64,000 nt of DNA from Deltaproteobacteria bacterium (GCA_016182965.1 JACPFM010000195.1:62001-126000); one strand, 5' to 3'. Numbered from the stretch's first letter, positions 39,212-48,931 are shown. The notes: a model not told the origin generated them from the letters alone. Numbers and translations are program-made.

Positions 39212-39898
39212 CTACTTCTTCTCGCGGGTCGCGTTCAGCGCGAGCTCGACCTCGACGGCGTCCTGCACCGCGATGGCGCCGCCCATCTTCCGATATGGCT
39301 TGATTCCGAAGTCGCTCTGCCGAAACGCGACCTTGCCGTTGACCGCGAGCCAATCGCTCGACCACTTCGCGGCGACGGGGATCGAGATCCGCCTCGTCTG
39401 GCCGTGCAGGGTGAGCGTGCCGACCAGCTTCCCGCGAAGGACGCCCTTCGCCGCATCGAGCGCTCCGGGGGCGAGCTCGAGCCGCTCGAGCTCGAAGCGA
39501 ACGGTCGGGTGCCTTGCAGCGTCGAGGACCTCCGGGCCCTGCACCTGCGCGTTGACCTTCGCGAGGTCCTTCTCCGAGAGCGCGGGCTGCTGATCCCGGA
39601 GCGAGCTCGCCTGCACGGTCACGGTCGCGCGCGTGTCGCCGGGCCGATCGGGATCGAAGCTCGTGCGCGCGTTCCAGTTGGTCGCCGCGAAGTGATGATC
39701 GTGCAGCAACGGCGAGAAGGCACCCGCGCGGAACACGTGCACCATGAGCTTGCTGCGCTCGGCGTCGACGACGTACTCACCGGACCCTGCGCCCGCGGGC
39801 AGCTCGTACCCGAGCGCGCTCGCCGCGAATGCCGTCGCCACCGCGACCCGAAAGCGTGTGCGCCGCGCGAGCCCCGCGGCGGCCTGGTCCTTGGCCAT
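39212..39898 (-). CDS. YceI family periplasmic protein
   Basis: A 228-residue exported protein. After the signal (RFRVAVATAFAASALG), the lipocalin-like YceI domain shows GEYVVDAERSKLMVHVFRAG, SPLLHDHHFAATNW, FELERLELAPG and LTLHGQTRRISIPVAAKW. The end is AFRQSDFGIKPYRKMGGAI. YceI proteins bind polyisoprenoid or other hydrophobic ligands in the periplasm; the ligand here is unknown. A GGGGGTG lies upstream of ATG 39898. The small lipoprotein gene follows and a thioredoxin-fold gene precedes it on the same strand. Confidence 0.88.
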   Translation of the reverse strand: MAKDQAAAGLARRTRFRVAVATAFAASALGYELPAGAGSGEYVVDAERSKLMVHVFRAGAFSPLLHDHHFAATNWNARTSFDPDRPGDTRATVTVQASSLRDQQPALSEKDLAKVNAQVQGPEVLDAARHPTVRFELERLELAPGALDAAKGVLRGKLVGTLTLHGQTRRISIPVAAKWSSDWLAVNGKVAFRQSDFGIKPYRKMGGAIAVQDAVEVELALNATREKK

Positions 39899-39984
39899 CA
39901 CGTCACCCCCGCACCAACGACTGCACCGCACGTGCCGTGCGCCGTCGCGTGCACGCTCGAGCATCGTACGCGCGAGCCCGGCCA

Positions 39985-40500
39985 TCACTTCGACGCGTCG
40001 AGGAATCTCAGGACGGCCCTCGCCTCGGGCGCGTCCACGGTCGCGTGCGCGACCGCGACGACGCGGCCCTGCGCGTCGAGCGCGAACGCCCACGGCACGT
40101 CGCTCTCGGACACCGAGAGGACCTTCGCGATCCCGAGGTGCACGTCGAGCAGGTTGTCGTGCCAGTGCTTCATCGGGATGCTCTCGCGCGCTCGCGCGCG
40201 CGCGTACGAGTCGCTGATGAAGAAGGGCACGCGAATGGAGATGAGCCCCTTGAGCCGTACGGCCGGCGCGCGCTTCTCTGCGTCTTGGAACCACGCTCGC
40301 ATCGCGTCGCTCGCTCGACGATCGGTGATGGCGACGACCAGCGTCGGCGCGCCGCGCCAGGTCGCCGTGCTCTGCCGCTGCCCGGTGACGTCCCGAGCGA
40401 TGAACAGCGGGAACGGCTCGGGCGGCTTCGGCGCGGCCGCGGCCGCTGTCGTCGCCGCCAGGGCGACCGCGAGCGTGCCCCAGCGAATCGCCGCGTGCAT
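39985..40500 (-). CDS. Exported thioredoxin-fold protein without CxxC
   Basis: A 171-residue exported protein (signal RWGTLAVALAATTAAAAA). The layout FPLFIARDVTGQRQSTATW, GAPTLVVAITDRRASDAM and WAFALDAQGRVVAVAHATV matches the thioredoxin/TlpA fold, but no CxxC pair is present. It may be a degenerate redox protein, chaperone or ligand binder. It ends 86 bases before the yceI start, so a three-gene unit with yceI and the small lipoprotein is likely. Redox activity is doubtful. Confidence 0.7.
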   Translation of the reverse strand: MHAAIRWGTLAVALAATTAAAAAPKPPEPFPLFIARDVTGQRQSTATWRGAPTLVVAITDRRASDAMRAWFQDAEKRAPAVRLKGLISIRVPFFISDSYARARARESIPMKHWHDNLLDVHLGIAKVLSVSESDVPWAFALDAQGRVVAVAHATVDAPEARAVLRFLDASK

Positions 40501-40663
40501 GGCCCATCGGGGCAGCAAGAGACGCGCCGCTGCAGGACGATGTGGTGCGACGCCCGCGCGCGATGGCAGCCGAGCGCAACCCCGATCGAGCCGCGCGCCA
40601 TCGCGGGCGCTGCGCCACGGGTTCGCAGCGAGCGCGGCGCTCCGGCATCGCAGACACCGCATC

Positions 40664-41113
40664 GTGAGCGTCCTGTCTGTTCGCCAGATCGACCTCGGCG
40701 GCGTCGCGCTCGCCGGCGTCATCGCCGGTTACGTGATGGCGCTCGCCGGGCTCTGGGCAGGACGCGTCCGCGGCCTCGCGTCGGTCGACATCGCCGACTT
40801 CGGGCGTCGCTACATGGTCTCCGATCGGCCGAGCGCGTGGATGCTCGGCCTCGTGTCGCACCTCGCCAACAGCGTGATCCTCACGCTGGCCTTCGCGACG
40901 GTGATCGAGCCGAGCCTCGCGTGGCCGCGTTGGGTCGAGGGGGCGGCCTTCGGCGCGTTCCTCTCCCTGACGCTCGCCGGCGCGCTGGTCGCGCCCATGG
41001 CCGGGCTCGGGTTCATGGGTCGCAAGACGGGATCGTGGTCGTACCCGCTGACCAATATGCTCATTCACCTCGGATGGGGCGCGCTCGTCGGCCTCCTGTA
41101 CGTGCCGCGGTGA
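40664..41113 (+). CDS. Membrane protein, four helices
   Basis: A 149-residue inner-membrane protein with segments near residues 9-30 (VALAGVIAGYVMALAGLW), 60-82 (LGLVSHLANSVILTLAFA), 93-115 (AAFGAFLSLTLAGALVAPM) and 128-147. It resembles small DUF6789-type membrane proteins, but no function is known. GTG 40664 is supported by the frame, and the Shine-Dalgarno is weak. It ends four bases before the glycosidase start, indicating an operon. Confidence 0.66.
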   Translation: MSVLSVRQIDLGGVALAGVIAGYVMALAGLWAGRVRGLASVDIADFGRRYMVSDRPSAWMLGLVSHLANSVILTLAFATVIEPSLAWPRWVEGAAFGAFLSLTLAGALVAPMAGLGFMGRKTGSWSYPLTNMLIHLGWGALVGLLYVPR

Positions 41114-41117
41114 GCCG

Positions 41118-43229
41118 ATGCCCGCGCGGATCCCGCACCCGATCGAGGTCCTGCACGGCGGCGGCGTCGGGCTCGCGTGCGCGCTCGACGGGCACCTCGA
41201 CGCAGAGCAGCTGCACGGCCTCTTCGCGGGCGACACCCGCGTATTGTCGACGTATCGGTTGAGCCTCGCCGGCCATCCGTTCCAGGTGCTCTCGCGCGTG
41301 CGCCGCGGCCCGTCGGAGGCCGAGTGGCACATGCAGAACGCGACGGTGCAGCACCCGGCCGGCGTCGTCCCGGAGGGGACGGTCTACCTGCGCGTCCTGC
41401 GCCGCGTGGACGGTGGCCTGCGCGACGAGCTGACCCTCGGCAGCTATCTGCGCACCCGCGCGCCGCTCCGGTTCGTGCTCCGCCTCGACGCCGACTTCGC
41501 CGACCTGTTCGAGGTGAAGTCGGGGACGATCTCGCCGCGGCTGTCGGTGCTGCGCCTGCCGCAGCCGGACGGGATCGACTTCCTCTACGAGCGCCGCGGC
41601 TTCCGCCGTGGGCTCCAGATCCGGATCGACGCGACTTCGGGGCCGCCGGAGCGCGTCGCCAGCCTGCTGGTGTTCGACCTCGACCTGTCGGCGCACGCGG
41701 AGTGGCGGTGTCGAATCGACGCGTCGCCGGTCGTCGACGGCCGGGTGCTGCGCGTCGCCGAGCGCGCGACGGAGCCGGAGCGCGCCCCCGACGGACCGAT
41801 CGTGAGAGAGGCGGGGCCGCTCGCTCCTGCGTTCCGTGCCGGGCAACGCGATCTCGCGCGGCTCGAGATCCCGCAGCCCGATGCGCCACCGTTCGTCGCA
41901 GCGGGCGCGCCGTGGTTCCTCGCGCTCTTCGGCCGCGACACGCTCGTCACCGCGCTGATGACGTCGCTCCTCGGCCAGCCCCGCACCATCGGCGCGCTCA
42001 CGGCGCTCGCGCGGCTCCAGGCGACCGACCGTGATGATTTCCGTGACGCCGAGCCGGGCAAGATCCCGCACGAGCTGCGGATCGGCGAGCTCGCGCGATC
42101 GGGCCGCATCCCGCACACGCCGTACTACGGCACGCACGACGCTCCGGCGCTGTTCGTCCTCGCCTTGTGGAACGCGTGGCGCTGGACGGGCGATCGCGCG
42201 CTCCTCGATCGATTCCTCGCCCCCGCGCGCGCGGCGCTCACCTGGTGCGACGGCCCGGCGGATCTCGATGGCGACGGACTCATCGAGTACCGCACGCGCA
42301 GCCCCCTCGGGTACCGCAACCAGGCGTGGATGGACGCGGGCGACGCGATCGTGCGCGCCGACGGCCGCCCGGCCGACGCGCCGATCGCGACGATCGAGCT
42401 CCAGGCGTACCTGTTCGCGGCGCGCCTCGCGATGGCGGAGCTCCTCGCGGCGGCGGGAGACCAGGGCGAGGCGGCGCGCCTCCGAGCCTCTGCGCGCGCG
42501 CTGCGGGAGGTCGTCGAGGAGCGCTTCTGGATGGAGGACGAAGGGACGTACGCGGTCGCGCTCGACGGGGCGAAGGCGCGCGTCGCGAGCATCGGCTCCA
42601 ACCCCGGGCACGTCCTGTGGTGCGGTCTGGCGCGTCCCGAGCGCGCGCGCCGCGTCGCTGCCAGGCTGCTCAGGGACGACATGTTCTCGGGCTTCGGCGT
42701 GCGCACGCTGTCCTCGAAGAACCCGGCCTACAACCCGCTCTCGTACCAGCTCGGCTCGGTGTGGCCGCACGACACCGCCCTCGCGGCCGCGGGCCTCTCT
42801 CGCTATGGGTTGCGTGACGAGGCCGCTACGCTGATCGAGGCGGTCCTCTCTGCGGCCGCCGGCTTCGAGGACGACAGGCTACCCGAGCTGTGGTGCGGCT
42901 TCCCGCGCGAGGGCGGATCACCCGTGCCCTACGAGCGCGCGAACAGTCCGCAGGCCTGGGCCGCGGCCGCGCCGATCCTCGCCGCGCAGCTGTTCCTCGG
43001 CCTCTGCCCCGACGCGCCACGCGGCCGAGCGCAGGTGGCTCCGTGGCTCCCTTCGTGGCTGCCTGCGCTGGCGATCGATCGCGTGCCGATCGGCACCGGC
43101 ACGGTGGACTTCCGTCTCTCGCGCGCGCGTGACGGACGGGTCGCGCTGGAGCGCAGCGGCGACGGAGGCCTCGCCTGGATCGAGGGCGTCGAGCCCGCGC
43201 CGCTCTGGGGAGCGCCGCCCGGGTGGTGA
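41118..43229 (+). CDS. Glycogen-debranching-like glycoside hydrolase
   Basis: A 703-residue cytoplasmic protein. Residues 8-200 match the N-terminal beta-sandwich domain of bacterial glycogen debranching enzymes (HGGGVGLACALDGHLDAEQL, GLFAGDTRVLSTYRL). Residues about 265-690 form an alpha/alpha toroid with motifs seen in amylo-alpha-1,6-glucosidases: PWFLALFGRDTLVTALM, GKIPHELRIGEL, GYRNQAWMDAGDAI and QLGSVWPHDTALAA. Such proteins hydrolyse branch-point alpha-1,6 bonds or related oligosaccharides. Catalytic acids need alignment. It follows a membrane protein by four bases. The neighbouring esterase with a CBM48-like module is too far away to link. Confidence 0.84.
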   Translation: MPARIPHPIEVLHGGGVGLACALDGHLDAEQLHGLFAGDTRVLSTYRLSLAGHPFQVLSRVRRGPSEAEWHMQNATVQHPAGVVPEGTVYLRVLRRVDGGLRDELTLGSYLRTRAPLRFVLRLDADFADLFEVKSGTISPRLSVLRLPQPDGIDFLYERRGFRRGLQIRIDATSGPPERVASLLVFDLDLSAHAEWRCRIDASPVVDGRVLRVAERATEPERAPDGPIVREAGPLAPAFRAGQRDLARLEIPQPDAPPFVAAGAPWFLALFGRDTLVTALMTSLLGQPRTIGALTALARLQATDRDDFRDAEPGKIPHELRIGELARSGRIPHTPYYGTHDAPALFVLALWNAWRWTGDRALLDRFLAPARAALTWCDGPADLDGDGLIEYRTRSPLGYRNQAWMDAGDAIVRADGRPADAPIATIELQAYLFAARLAMAELLAAAGDQGEAARLRASARALREVVEERFWMEDEGTYAVALDGAKARVASIGSNPGHVLWCGLARPERARRVAARLLRDDMFSGFGVRTLSSKNPAYNPLSYQLGSVWPHDTALAAAGLSRYGLRDEAATLIEAVLSAAAGFEDDRLPELWCGFPREGGSPVPYERANSPQAWAAAAPILAAQLFLGLCPDAPRGRAQVAPWLPSWLPALAIDRVPIGTGTVDFRLSRARDGRVALERSGDGGLAWIEGVEPAPLWGAPPGW

Positions 43230-43402
43230 GCTCCCCACGTGTCGTGCGGACGTGACATGTCCCGCGAACGCGCGGAGCGCAGGAGGACCGCAGAGGGCGC
43301 AAATCACGGGCCTCCCGGGGGTCGGCGCGCGGCTTTCGTCGAAATGTCCAGCAGGAGTGCGCCTACACGGCTGCGGTACGGCGCGTGCTGTTGCGTTCGG
43401 GC

Positions 43403-44587
43403 ATGCAACACCGCTCGATCGCCACCCTCCGCTCGATCCGCGTCCTCCGTCACGCCGCGCTGCTCGCGGTGATTCCGCTCGGCGCCGGCTGCGCGATCGG
43501 CGCCGCGGACGACGACGACGACCGCGAGTCGGAGTCGTTGGTCTGGACGGCGAACCGCTGGCCCGATCCGAAGAACATCAACGTGTGCATCCTCGATCGC
43601 GGCGGCGTCTCGGACGAGATCGTCAACGACGTGCGCAGCTGGGTGACGAACGACTTCAATCGTACGGCGCTCCGCTTCGTCGGCTGGGGCGCGTGCGGCC
43701 CGCAGCACCAGAACGTGCCGGCGATTCGCATCCAGTTCTCGAAGGAGCACGACTGGACGACCAACGGCGGCGCCTCCGCGGGTGGAGGTTGGTCGTACCT
43801 CGGCAAGGCCCAGGGCGATTGGCGGAGCCCGTCGATGCACCTCAAGATCGGGAACACCGGCGCGTACCCGGCGGGCAAGTGGTACCGGGACTGGGCGATC
43901 GCGTCGACGCGCGGCACGGCCGTCCACGAGTTCGGGCACGCCGCAGGGCTCGGCCACGAGCACACGCGCACCGACTCCCCGCAGTGCGGCGGCGACACGA
44001 AGCGCCAGGCGAACGGCGCCGACGGCTACGTGTACATCGGCGCGTACGACGCGAAATCGATCATGAACTACTGCAACGGAGGCGGCGTCACGACCATGTC
44101 GCCGACCGACGTGGCGGGCGTGAACTTCCTCTACCCGCCGGGCGGCGGCTCGTCGGTCGGCAGCGGCGCGAAGGTCCGACTCGTCTCCGCCCACAGCGGG
44201 CGGGTCGCCGACGTCGCCGACCGGAGCACCGCCTCGGGCGCGCGGCTGATCCAGTGGTCGTGGTGGGGCGGCGGCAACCAGCGGTTCACGCTCCGCAACG
44301 CGGGCGCCGGCTACGAGATCGTGAGCGCGCACGCCGGGAAGTGCTTGGACGTCGACGCGTGGAGCAAGGACAACGGCGCGCGGATCATCCAGTGGGACTG
44401 TCATCGGGGCCAGAACCAGCTGTGGACGCTGCGGCCGCACGCCGACGGGACCGTGTCGCTCGTCTCGGTGCACTCCGGCAAGTGCCTCGACGTGACGGAG
44501 TGGAGCTCCAACGACGGCGCGCCGCTCCAGCAGTGGGACTGTCACTACGGCGCGAACCAGCGGTGGCGTCTGGAGCGCGTCGACTGA
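43403..44587 (+). CDS. Metzincin zinc protease with ricin B-type lectin domain
   Basis: A 394-residue exported lipoprotein (lipobox PLGAGC). The protease domain has the zinc motif HEFGHAAGLGHEH (near residue 174) and the Met-turn KSIMNYC, defining a metzincin of the astacin/matrixin type. The C-terminal 140 residues form a ricin B-like trefoil with repeated segments (VRLVSAHSGRVADV, YEIVSAHAGKCLDVDA, VSLVSVHSGKCLDV) and QxW ends. It probably cleaves proteins bound to carbohydrate at the outer surface, fitting a predatory or saprophytic lifestyle. The propeptide seems very short, so regulation is unclear. ATG 43403 was preferred over an upstream GTG. Confidence 0.9.
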   Translation: MQHRSIATLRSIRVLRHAALLAVIPLGAGCAIGAADDDDDRESESLVWTANRWPDPKNINVCILDRGGVSDEIVNDVRSWVTNDFNRTALRFVGWGACGPQHQNVPAIRIQFSKEHDWTTNGGASAGGGWSYLGKAQGDWRSPSMHLKIGNTGAYPAGKWYRDWAIASTRGTAVHEFGHAAGLGHEHTRTDSPQCGGDTKRQANGADGYVYIGAYDAKSIMNYCNGGGVTTMSPTDVAGVNFLYPPGGGSSVGSGAKVRLVSAHSGRVADVADRSTASGARLIQWSWWGGGNQRFTLRNAGAGYEIVSAHAGKCLDVDAWSKDNGARIIQWDCHRGQNQLWTLRPHADGTVSLVSVHSGKCLDVTEWSSNDGAPLQQWDCHYGANQRWRLERVD

Positions 44588-44590
44588 GCG

Positions 44591-44618
44591 TCGCTCCTCG
44601 ACTTCATGAGGGGAGCGA
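44591..44618. terminator. Bidirectional hairpin after the metzincin gene
   Basis: Arms TCGCTCC (44591-44597) and GGAGCGA (44612-44618) lie between convergent genes, abutting the minus-strand stop. Confidence 0.5.
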
Positions 44619-45887
44619 TCAACGGCGCGCCGGCTCGCCGCGGAAACAGCGGTCGACCAACGCCTCCGCGTATTCGACCACCGTCTCGACCGAGGTGAAC
44701 GCGAGGACCTCGCCGCAGTAGAACGTCGCGTGGCGACCCTGCAGCCGTTCGACCCGTTCGTACCAGCCGCGCGCGAAGTCCTCCGGACCGACGTGCGGGA
44801 AGTAGCGCCAGCGCATCGCGACCTCGGCGCCGAGCAACGTGCCGCCCAGGCGATCGATCGTCTCGCGCGCCGCGGCGACGGCGGCCGACTCCCACGCCGG
44901 CTCGCGGGCGTAGCCGTAGAAGAAGGACAGGCCGCTGCCGGGCCAGCGTTGATACGCGAAGGTCGGTTGACCGAGCTGCTCGCGCGAGAAGTTGCGCGGG
45001 AAGAAGAGGCAGCGCGCGCGTGGCAGCGCCTTCACCGACAGCCCGAGCGCGTAGTAATCGAAGTACCGGATGCTCGAGAAGAGCTCGCGCTCCTCGGCTC
45101 CCGCGTCGAGGAACCGCAGCGCGTCGTCGAGCCCGCACGTGACGACGAGCGCGTCGCAGTCCAGCGTTCCGCGGCTGGTCTGCACGCGGATCGCGCGTTC
45201 GTCGCGCTCGACCCGCTCGACCGAGACGTCGAGGCGCAGGTCGACCCCCGTCAGCGCGTCGGCGACCTTCTGCCACAAGCCGCCGTAGCCGGTGTCGAGC
45301 AGCTCGAAGAGCGGAGCCCGGAACAGCGGTAGGTACTTCAAGACGTACGCGGCGGGGACCTCGGCGTAGGGTCCGTAGCCGAAGCCCGTGATCCAGGGCT
45401 CGAGCATCGCGCCGACGCGCTCGAGCCCTCTCGCGCGGCAGAAGTCCGCGAACGACACCCACAGCTCGGGGCGCACGTGGGAGAAGCCCGGCCGCCGGAG
45501 GTGGCGGTGCCGGAGCAACTCGAGCGCGAGCCGCGCGCTCTCTGCGGCGATGCCCCGATCGAGCGAGAACGGTGGCAGCACGGTGCGTGTGCCGCGATCG
45601 AGATCGACGAAGAGGTTGCTCATCTTGGGCACCGCGCGCACGCCCACCTCGTGCATCAGCGCGCGCACCTTGCGATACGCCGGCGTGACCGCGCCGGCTC
45701 CGAGCTCGTAGGTGCGTCCCTCGTGCACGATCGTCCGGCACTTCCCGCCGACGCGCGGCTCCCTCTCGAGCAACGTGATTCGTTGGTACCCGAGCCGCTC
45801 GAGCTCGTGCGCGACCGCGAGGCCCGAGGCGCCGGCGCCGACGATGCACACGCGCGAGTCGAGGGACGGCGGTCCGACGGAGCTCAC
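44619..45887 (-). CDS. FAD-dependent amine oxidase-fold enzyme (fatty-acid isomerase-like)
   Basis: A 422-residue flavoprotein. The dinucleotide motif CIVGAGASGLAVAHELE and the RVGGKCRTIVHEG loop place it in the amine oxidase/phytoene desaturase group. Later features (WITGFGYGPYAEVPAAYVLK, FYCGEVLAFTSVETVVEYAE) resemble the bacterial polyunsaturated fatty acid isomerase. Its likely role is oxidation or isomerisation of a lipid-like substrate. GTG 45887 lies eight bases after the stop of the hybrid kinase, whose stop overlaps the GAGG Shine-Dalgarno sequence, so the two are an operon. Why a large sensor kinase is paired with this enzyme is not evident. Confidence 0.78.
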   Translation of the reverse strand: MSSVGPPSLDSRVCIVGAGASGLAVAHELERLGYQRITLLEREPRVGGKCRTIVHEGRTYELGAGAVTPAYRKVRALMHEVGVRAVPKMSNLFVDLDRGTRTVLPPFSLDRGIAAESARLALELLRHRHLRRPGFSHVRPELWVSFADFCRARGLERVGAMLEPWITGFGYGPYAEVPAAYVLKYLPLFRAPLFELLDTGYGGLWQKVADALTGVDLRLDVSVERVERDERAIRVQTSRGTLDCDALVVTCGLDDALRFLDAGAEERELFSSIRYFDYYALGLSVKALPRARCLFFPRNFSREQLGQPTFAYQRWPGSGLSFFYGYAREPAWESAAVAAARETIDRLGGTLLGAEVAMRWRYFPHVGPEDFARGWYERVERLQGRHATFYCGEVLAFTSVETVVEYAEALVDRCFRGEPARR

Positions 45888-45895
45888 GGCAGGCC

Positions 45896-48800
45896 TCAGT
45901 GGAGCCCGGGCCGCGCCGCGGGCGGTCGGATGCGCAGCGGCGTCGAGGGGCGAGTCGGCTCGGACTTCGCGAGCGGCAGCGCGACCGAGAAGGTGCTGCC
46001 CCGACCGACCGCGCTCTCGACCCAGATGCGGCCGCCGTGCTGATCGACGATCGACTTGCAGATGTACAGCCCGAGCCCGAGCCCCGTGCGCGAGCCGCTC
46101 TGCACCTCGATGCCGGTCACGCGGTAGAAGCGCTCGAACACGTGGGCGATCTGCTCGGGGGAGAGCCCCGGGCCGTGGTCCCTCACCGCGAGGACGGCCT
46201 CCTCGCCCGAGCGCGTCAGCGACAGCACCACGGGGCTGTCCTGCGGCGAGTACTTGAGCGCGTTCGACAGCAGGTTGGTGATGATCTGGAGGACGCGCGG
46301 CGCGTCGATGAGGGCCTCGATCGGCTCGTTCGGGAGCTCCAGCGTCACGGCGCGACCCGAGAGCAGGATCTGCTCCTCGGCCGCTTCCCGGCAGATCGGG
46401 ATCAGATCGTGGCGCCCTCGCTCGAGGCGGAGCTTCCCGGCCTGGATGGCGGAGACGCTCAGGAGCTCCTCGATCAGCGACTCCATGCGCGCGATCGACT
46501 TTCGGATCGCGGCGAGCCGGGGCACCGCCGGCGACCCGGTCCCCTCGAGCGCCCGCAGCGCGATCTGTATCTGGAGGCTCAGGCTGGTCAGCGGCGTGCG
46601 CAGCTCGTGGGAGGCGATCCCGAGGAACGCGTCCTTGAGCTGGGACTGCGCCGCCTCGCGACGCGCGCGGGACAGATCGAGGTGCGTGCGTACGCGCGCG
46701 AGGAGCTCGCGCGCCGAGAACGGCTTGATCAGGTAGTCGTCGGCGCCGCAGCCGAGGCCCTCGAGGGCGGCCTCCTCTCCTGCGCGCGCCGAGAGCAGCA
46801 CCACCGGGATGGCTTGCGTGGCGACGTCGCTGCGGAGCGCGCGCAGCAGCGCGAACCCGTCGAGGCGTGGCATGACGACGTCGCTGAGCACGAGATCCGG
46901 CGGATGGGCGCGCGCGGCGGCGAGCGCCGCCTCGCCGTCGGACGCGGTCTCCACGTCGAAGCGCGGACGGAGCAGGCGCGCGAGGTACGAGCGCACGTCA
47001 GCGTTGTCGTCGACCACCAGCACCCGTTCGCGCGGCACGGCGGGCGGCTCGCCGCAGATACACTCGCCCGGCGCCGGTTCGGTGTCGCGATCGGACAGCC
47101 AGCTCTGCGCCTCCTCGATCCAGGGCGTGACGACGCGCGGCGCGGGCGCCGGTACGACCTTGCCCTCGTCTTGCGCGGCGACTTGCGGGGCCGGGATCTC
47201 GACCGTGAAGATGCTCCCCCGACCCGGGGCGCTCGTCGCCGTCACGCTCCCGCCGTGGAGTCGCGCGAGCTCGTGGACGAGCGCGAGTCCGATGCCGGCG
47301 CCCTCGGCGGAGCGCGCGCCGGCGGCGCCACGCACGCGGTAGAAGCGCTCGAAGACGTGAGGGAGGTCCTCGGCGGAGATCCCGATCCCGGTGTCGCGGA
47401 CGGTGAGCTGCACGCGCGAATCGACCATCCGCAGCGTGACGGCGATCTCGCCGCGCTGCGTGTACTTCAGCGCGTTCGACAGCAGGTTGAGCACGATCTT
47501 CTCCCACATCTGCCGATCGACGGCGACCGCGCGCCGAAGCGGCGGGCAATCGAGCGTCAGCCGGAGCCCCGCCTGCGTGACCGCGGTCTCGAACGCGCCG
47601 GCGAGCTCGCGGGTGAACGCAGCGAGATCGGTCGGCTCCGGGGCGAGCTCGAGGCGACCCGCCTCGATGCGCGCGAAGTCGAGCAGCCCGCTCACGAGGC
47701 GCGACAGGCGCAGCGCGTTGCGGTGGACCGTGTCGAGCTGCTCTCGCTGCGCCTGCGTGATCGGTCCGTTCACGCCGCGCAGCAGGTCCTCCACGGGCCC
47801 GAGCAGGAGCGTCAGGGGCGTGCGGAGCTCGTGGCTGATGTTGCTGAAGAACGTGCTCTTGGCGCGATCGAGCTCCGCGAGCTTCTCGACCCGCTCGCGC
47901 GCGTCCTGGTATGCGCGGGCGCTGCCGAGCGCCGCCGCGACGTGACCGGCGACCATCCGGAGGAAGCTCCGATACGCGTCGTCGAAGATCACGCGCGCGC
48001 CGAGCCCCACGACGAGGGCGCCGGCGGGGCGGTCCTCGCCGAGGCGGGCGATCGGCAGCACCATGGCGTCACGGGGCGGGATGCGTCGCGAGACGATCGT
48101 TCGCACGTCGACGCGCGCAGGGAAGTCCTCGACCAGCTCCGATTCGCCCGTGCGCAACACCCGCGCGATCGGCCACACGACCTCGCTCGTCGGTTCGTCC
48201 GCGAGCGTCACCCGCTCGGGGCTCGCCGTGGGGTGTCCGCGCTCGATGGCGTGCGTCGCCGCGAGCGTCGCGAACGATCCGTCGGGGGGCACGAGGTAGA
48301 GGAGGACGAAGCGCACGTCCCACGGGTTGGTCGCGAGCGCCGCCAGCGCTTCGCGGCACGCCTCCTCGACGGTGCCGACCTGCGCTGCGCGCTCGGCCAG
48401 CGCGCGCAGCGTCGCGAGGCGTCGCGCGCCGAGCACGCGGGGCGTCGTCTCGAGATACGTATTGAGCAACCCGAGCACCGCGCCGTCGTCGCCGATGAGC
48501 GGGCTCAGCGAGAACCGGAAGAACGCGTCCTCGAGGGAGCCGCGGCGGTCGATCGCGAGGCGTTGATCGTCGCCGTTGAAGGGGATGGCTGTCTTCCAGA
48601 TGTGGTCGACGAGCTGCTCGACCGGCGTGAGCTCCCAGAACTCCGGGAAGTTCTGGCGCGCGGACCGGCCCATCGCGGCCGGGTGCTTGCGGCCGAAGAC
48701 GGGCAGGGCGGCGTCGTTGTAGATCTGGATGAGCTCAGGCCCCCAGTTCACGACCATCGGGAAGCTCGTTCCCAGGCACAGGCTGACGGCGGACTGGAGG

Positions 48801-48931
48801 CTTCGCGGCCAACGGGCGAGCGGACCGAGCGGCGTGGATGCCCAGTCCAACGCGGCGATCATCGCGCCAGCTTCGCCGCCGTACGACAGGGCGCGCGCGA
48901 GCTGTGCGGTGACGTCCCGGTCGTGTTCCAT
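45896..48931 (-). CDS. Hybrid histidine kinase: PAS/GAF-kinase-receiver-kinase
   Basis: A 1011-residue soluble signalling protein with domains in this order. First a PAS-like region (near residues 20-150, SLCLGTSFPMVVNWGPEL). Then a GAF-like region (near 155-330). A first HisKA has FFSNISHELRTPLTLL (phospho-His near 362), with an HATPase (NLLSNALKYTQRG, DTGIGIS). A receiver follows (VLVVDDNADVRS; Asp near 684 in LSDVVMPRLDG; lysine in LIKPFSAREL). A second HisKA has GIASHELRTPLTS (near 770), with an HATPase (NLLSNALKYSPQD, DHGPGLS). This double-kinase form is unusual among hybrids. No membrane helix is seen. GAGGGGG lies ahead of ATG 48931. It is followed in the same unit by the FAD enzyme. 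Confidence 0.92.
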   Translation of the reverse strand: MEHDRDVTAQLARALSYGGEAGAMIAALDWASTPLGPLARWPRSLQSAVSLCLGTSFPMVVNWGPELIQIYNDAALPVFGRKHPAAMGRSARQNFPEFWELTPVEQLVDHIWKTAIPFNGDDQRLAIDRRGSLEDAFFRFSLSPLIGDDGAVLGLLNTYLETTPRVLGARRLATLRALAERAAQVGTVEEACREALAALATNPWDVRFVLLYLVPPDGSFATLAATHAIERGHPTASPERVTLADEPTSEVVWPIARVLRTGESELVEDFPARVDVRTIVSRRIPPRDAMVLPIARLGEDRPAGALVVGLGARVIFDDAYRSFLRMVAGHVAAALGSARAYQDARERVEKLAELDRAKSTFFSNISHELRTPLTLLLGPVEDLLRGVNGPITQAQREQLDTVHRNALRLSRLVSGLLDFARIEAGRLELAPEPTDLAAFTRELAGAFETAVTQAGLRLTLDCPPLRRAVAVDRQMWEKIVLNLLSNALKYTQRGEIAVTLRMVDSRVQLTVRDTGIGISAEDLPHVFERFYRVRGAAGARSAEGAGIGLALVHELARLHGGSVTATSAPGRGSIFTVEIPAPQVAAQDEGKVVPAPAPRVVTPWIEEAQSWLSDRDTEPAPGECICGEPPAVPRERVLVVDDNADVRSYLARLLRPRFDVETASDGEAALAAARAHPPDLVLSDVVMPRLDGFALLRALRSDVATQAIPVVLLSARAGEEAALEGLGCGADDYLIKPFSARELLARVRTHLDLSRARREAAQSQLKDAFLGIASHELRTPLTSLSLQIQIALRALEGTGSPAVPRLAAIRKSIARMESLIEELLSVSAIQAGKLRLERGRHDLIPICREAAEEQILLSGRAVTLELPNEPIEALIDAPRVLQIITNLLSNALKYSPQDSPVVLSLTRSGEEAVLAVRDHGPGLSPEQIAHVFERFYRVTGIEVQSGSRTGLGLGLYICKSIVDQHGGRIWVESAVGRGSTFSVALPLAKSEPTRPSTPLRIRPPAARPGLH

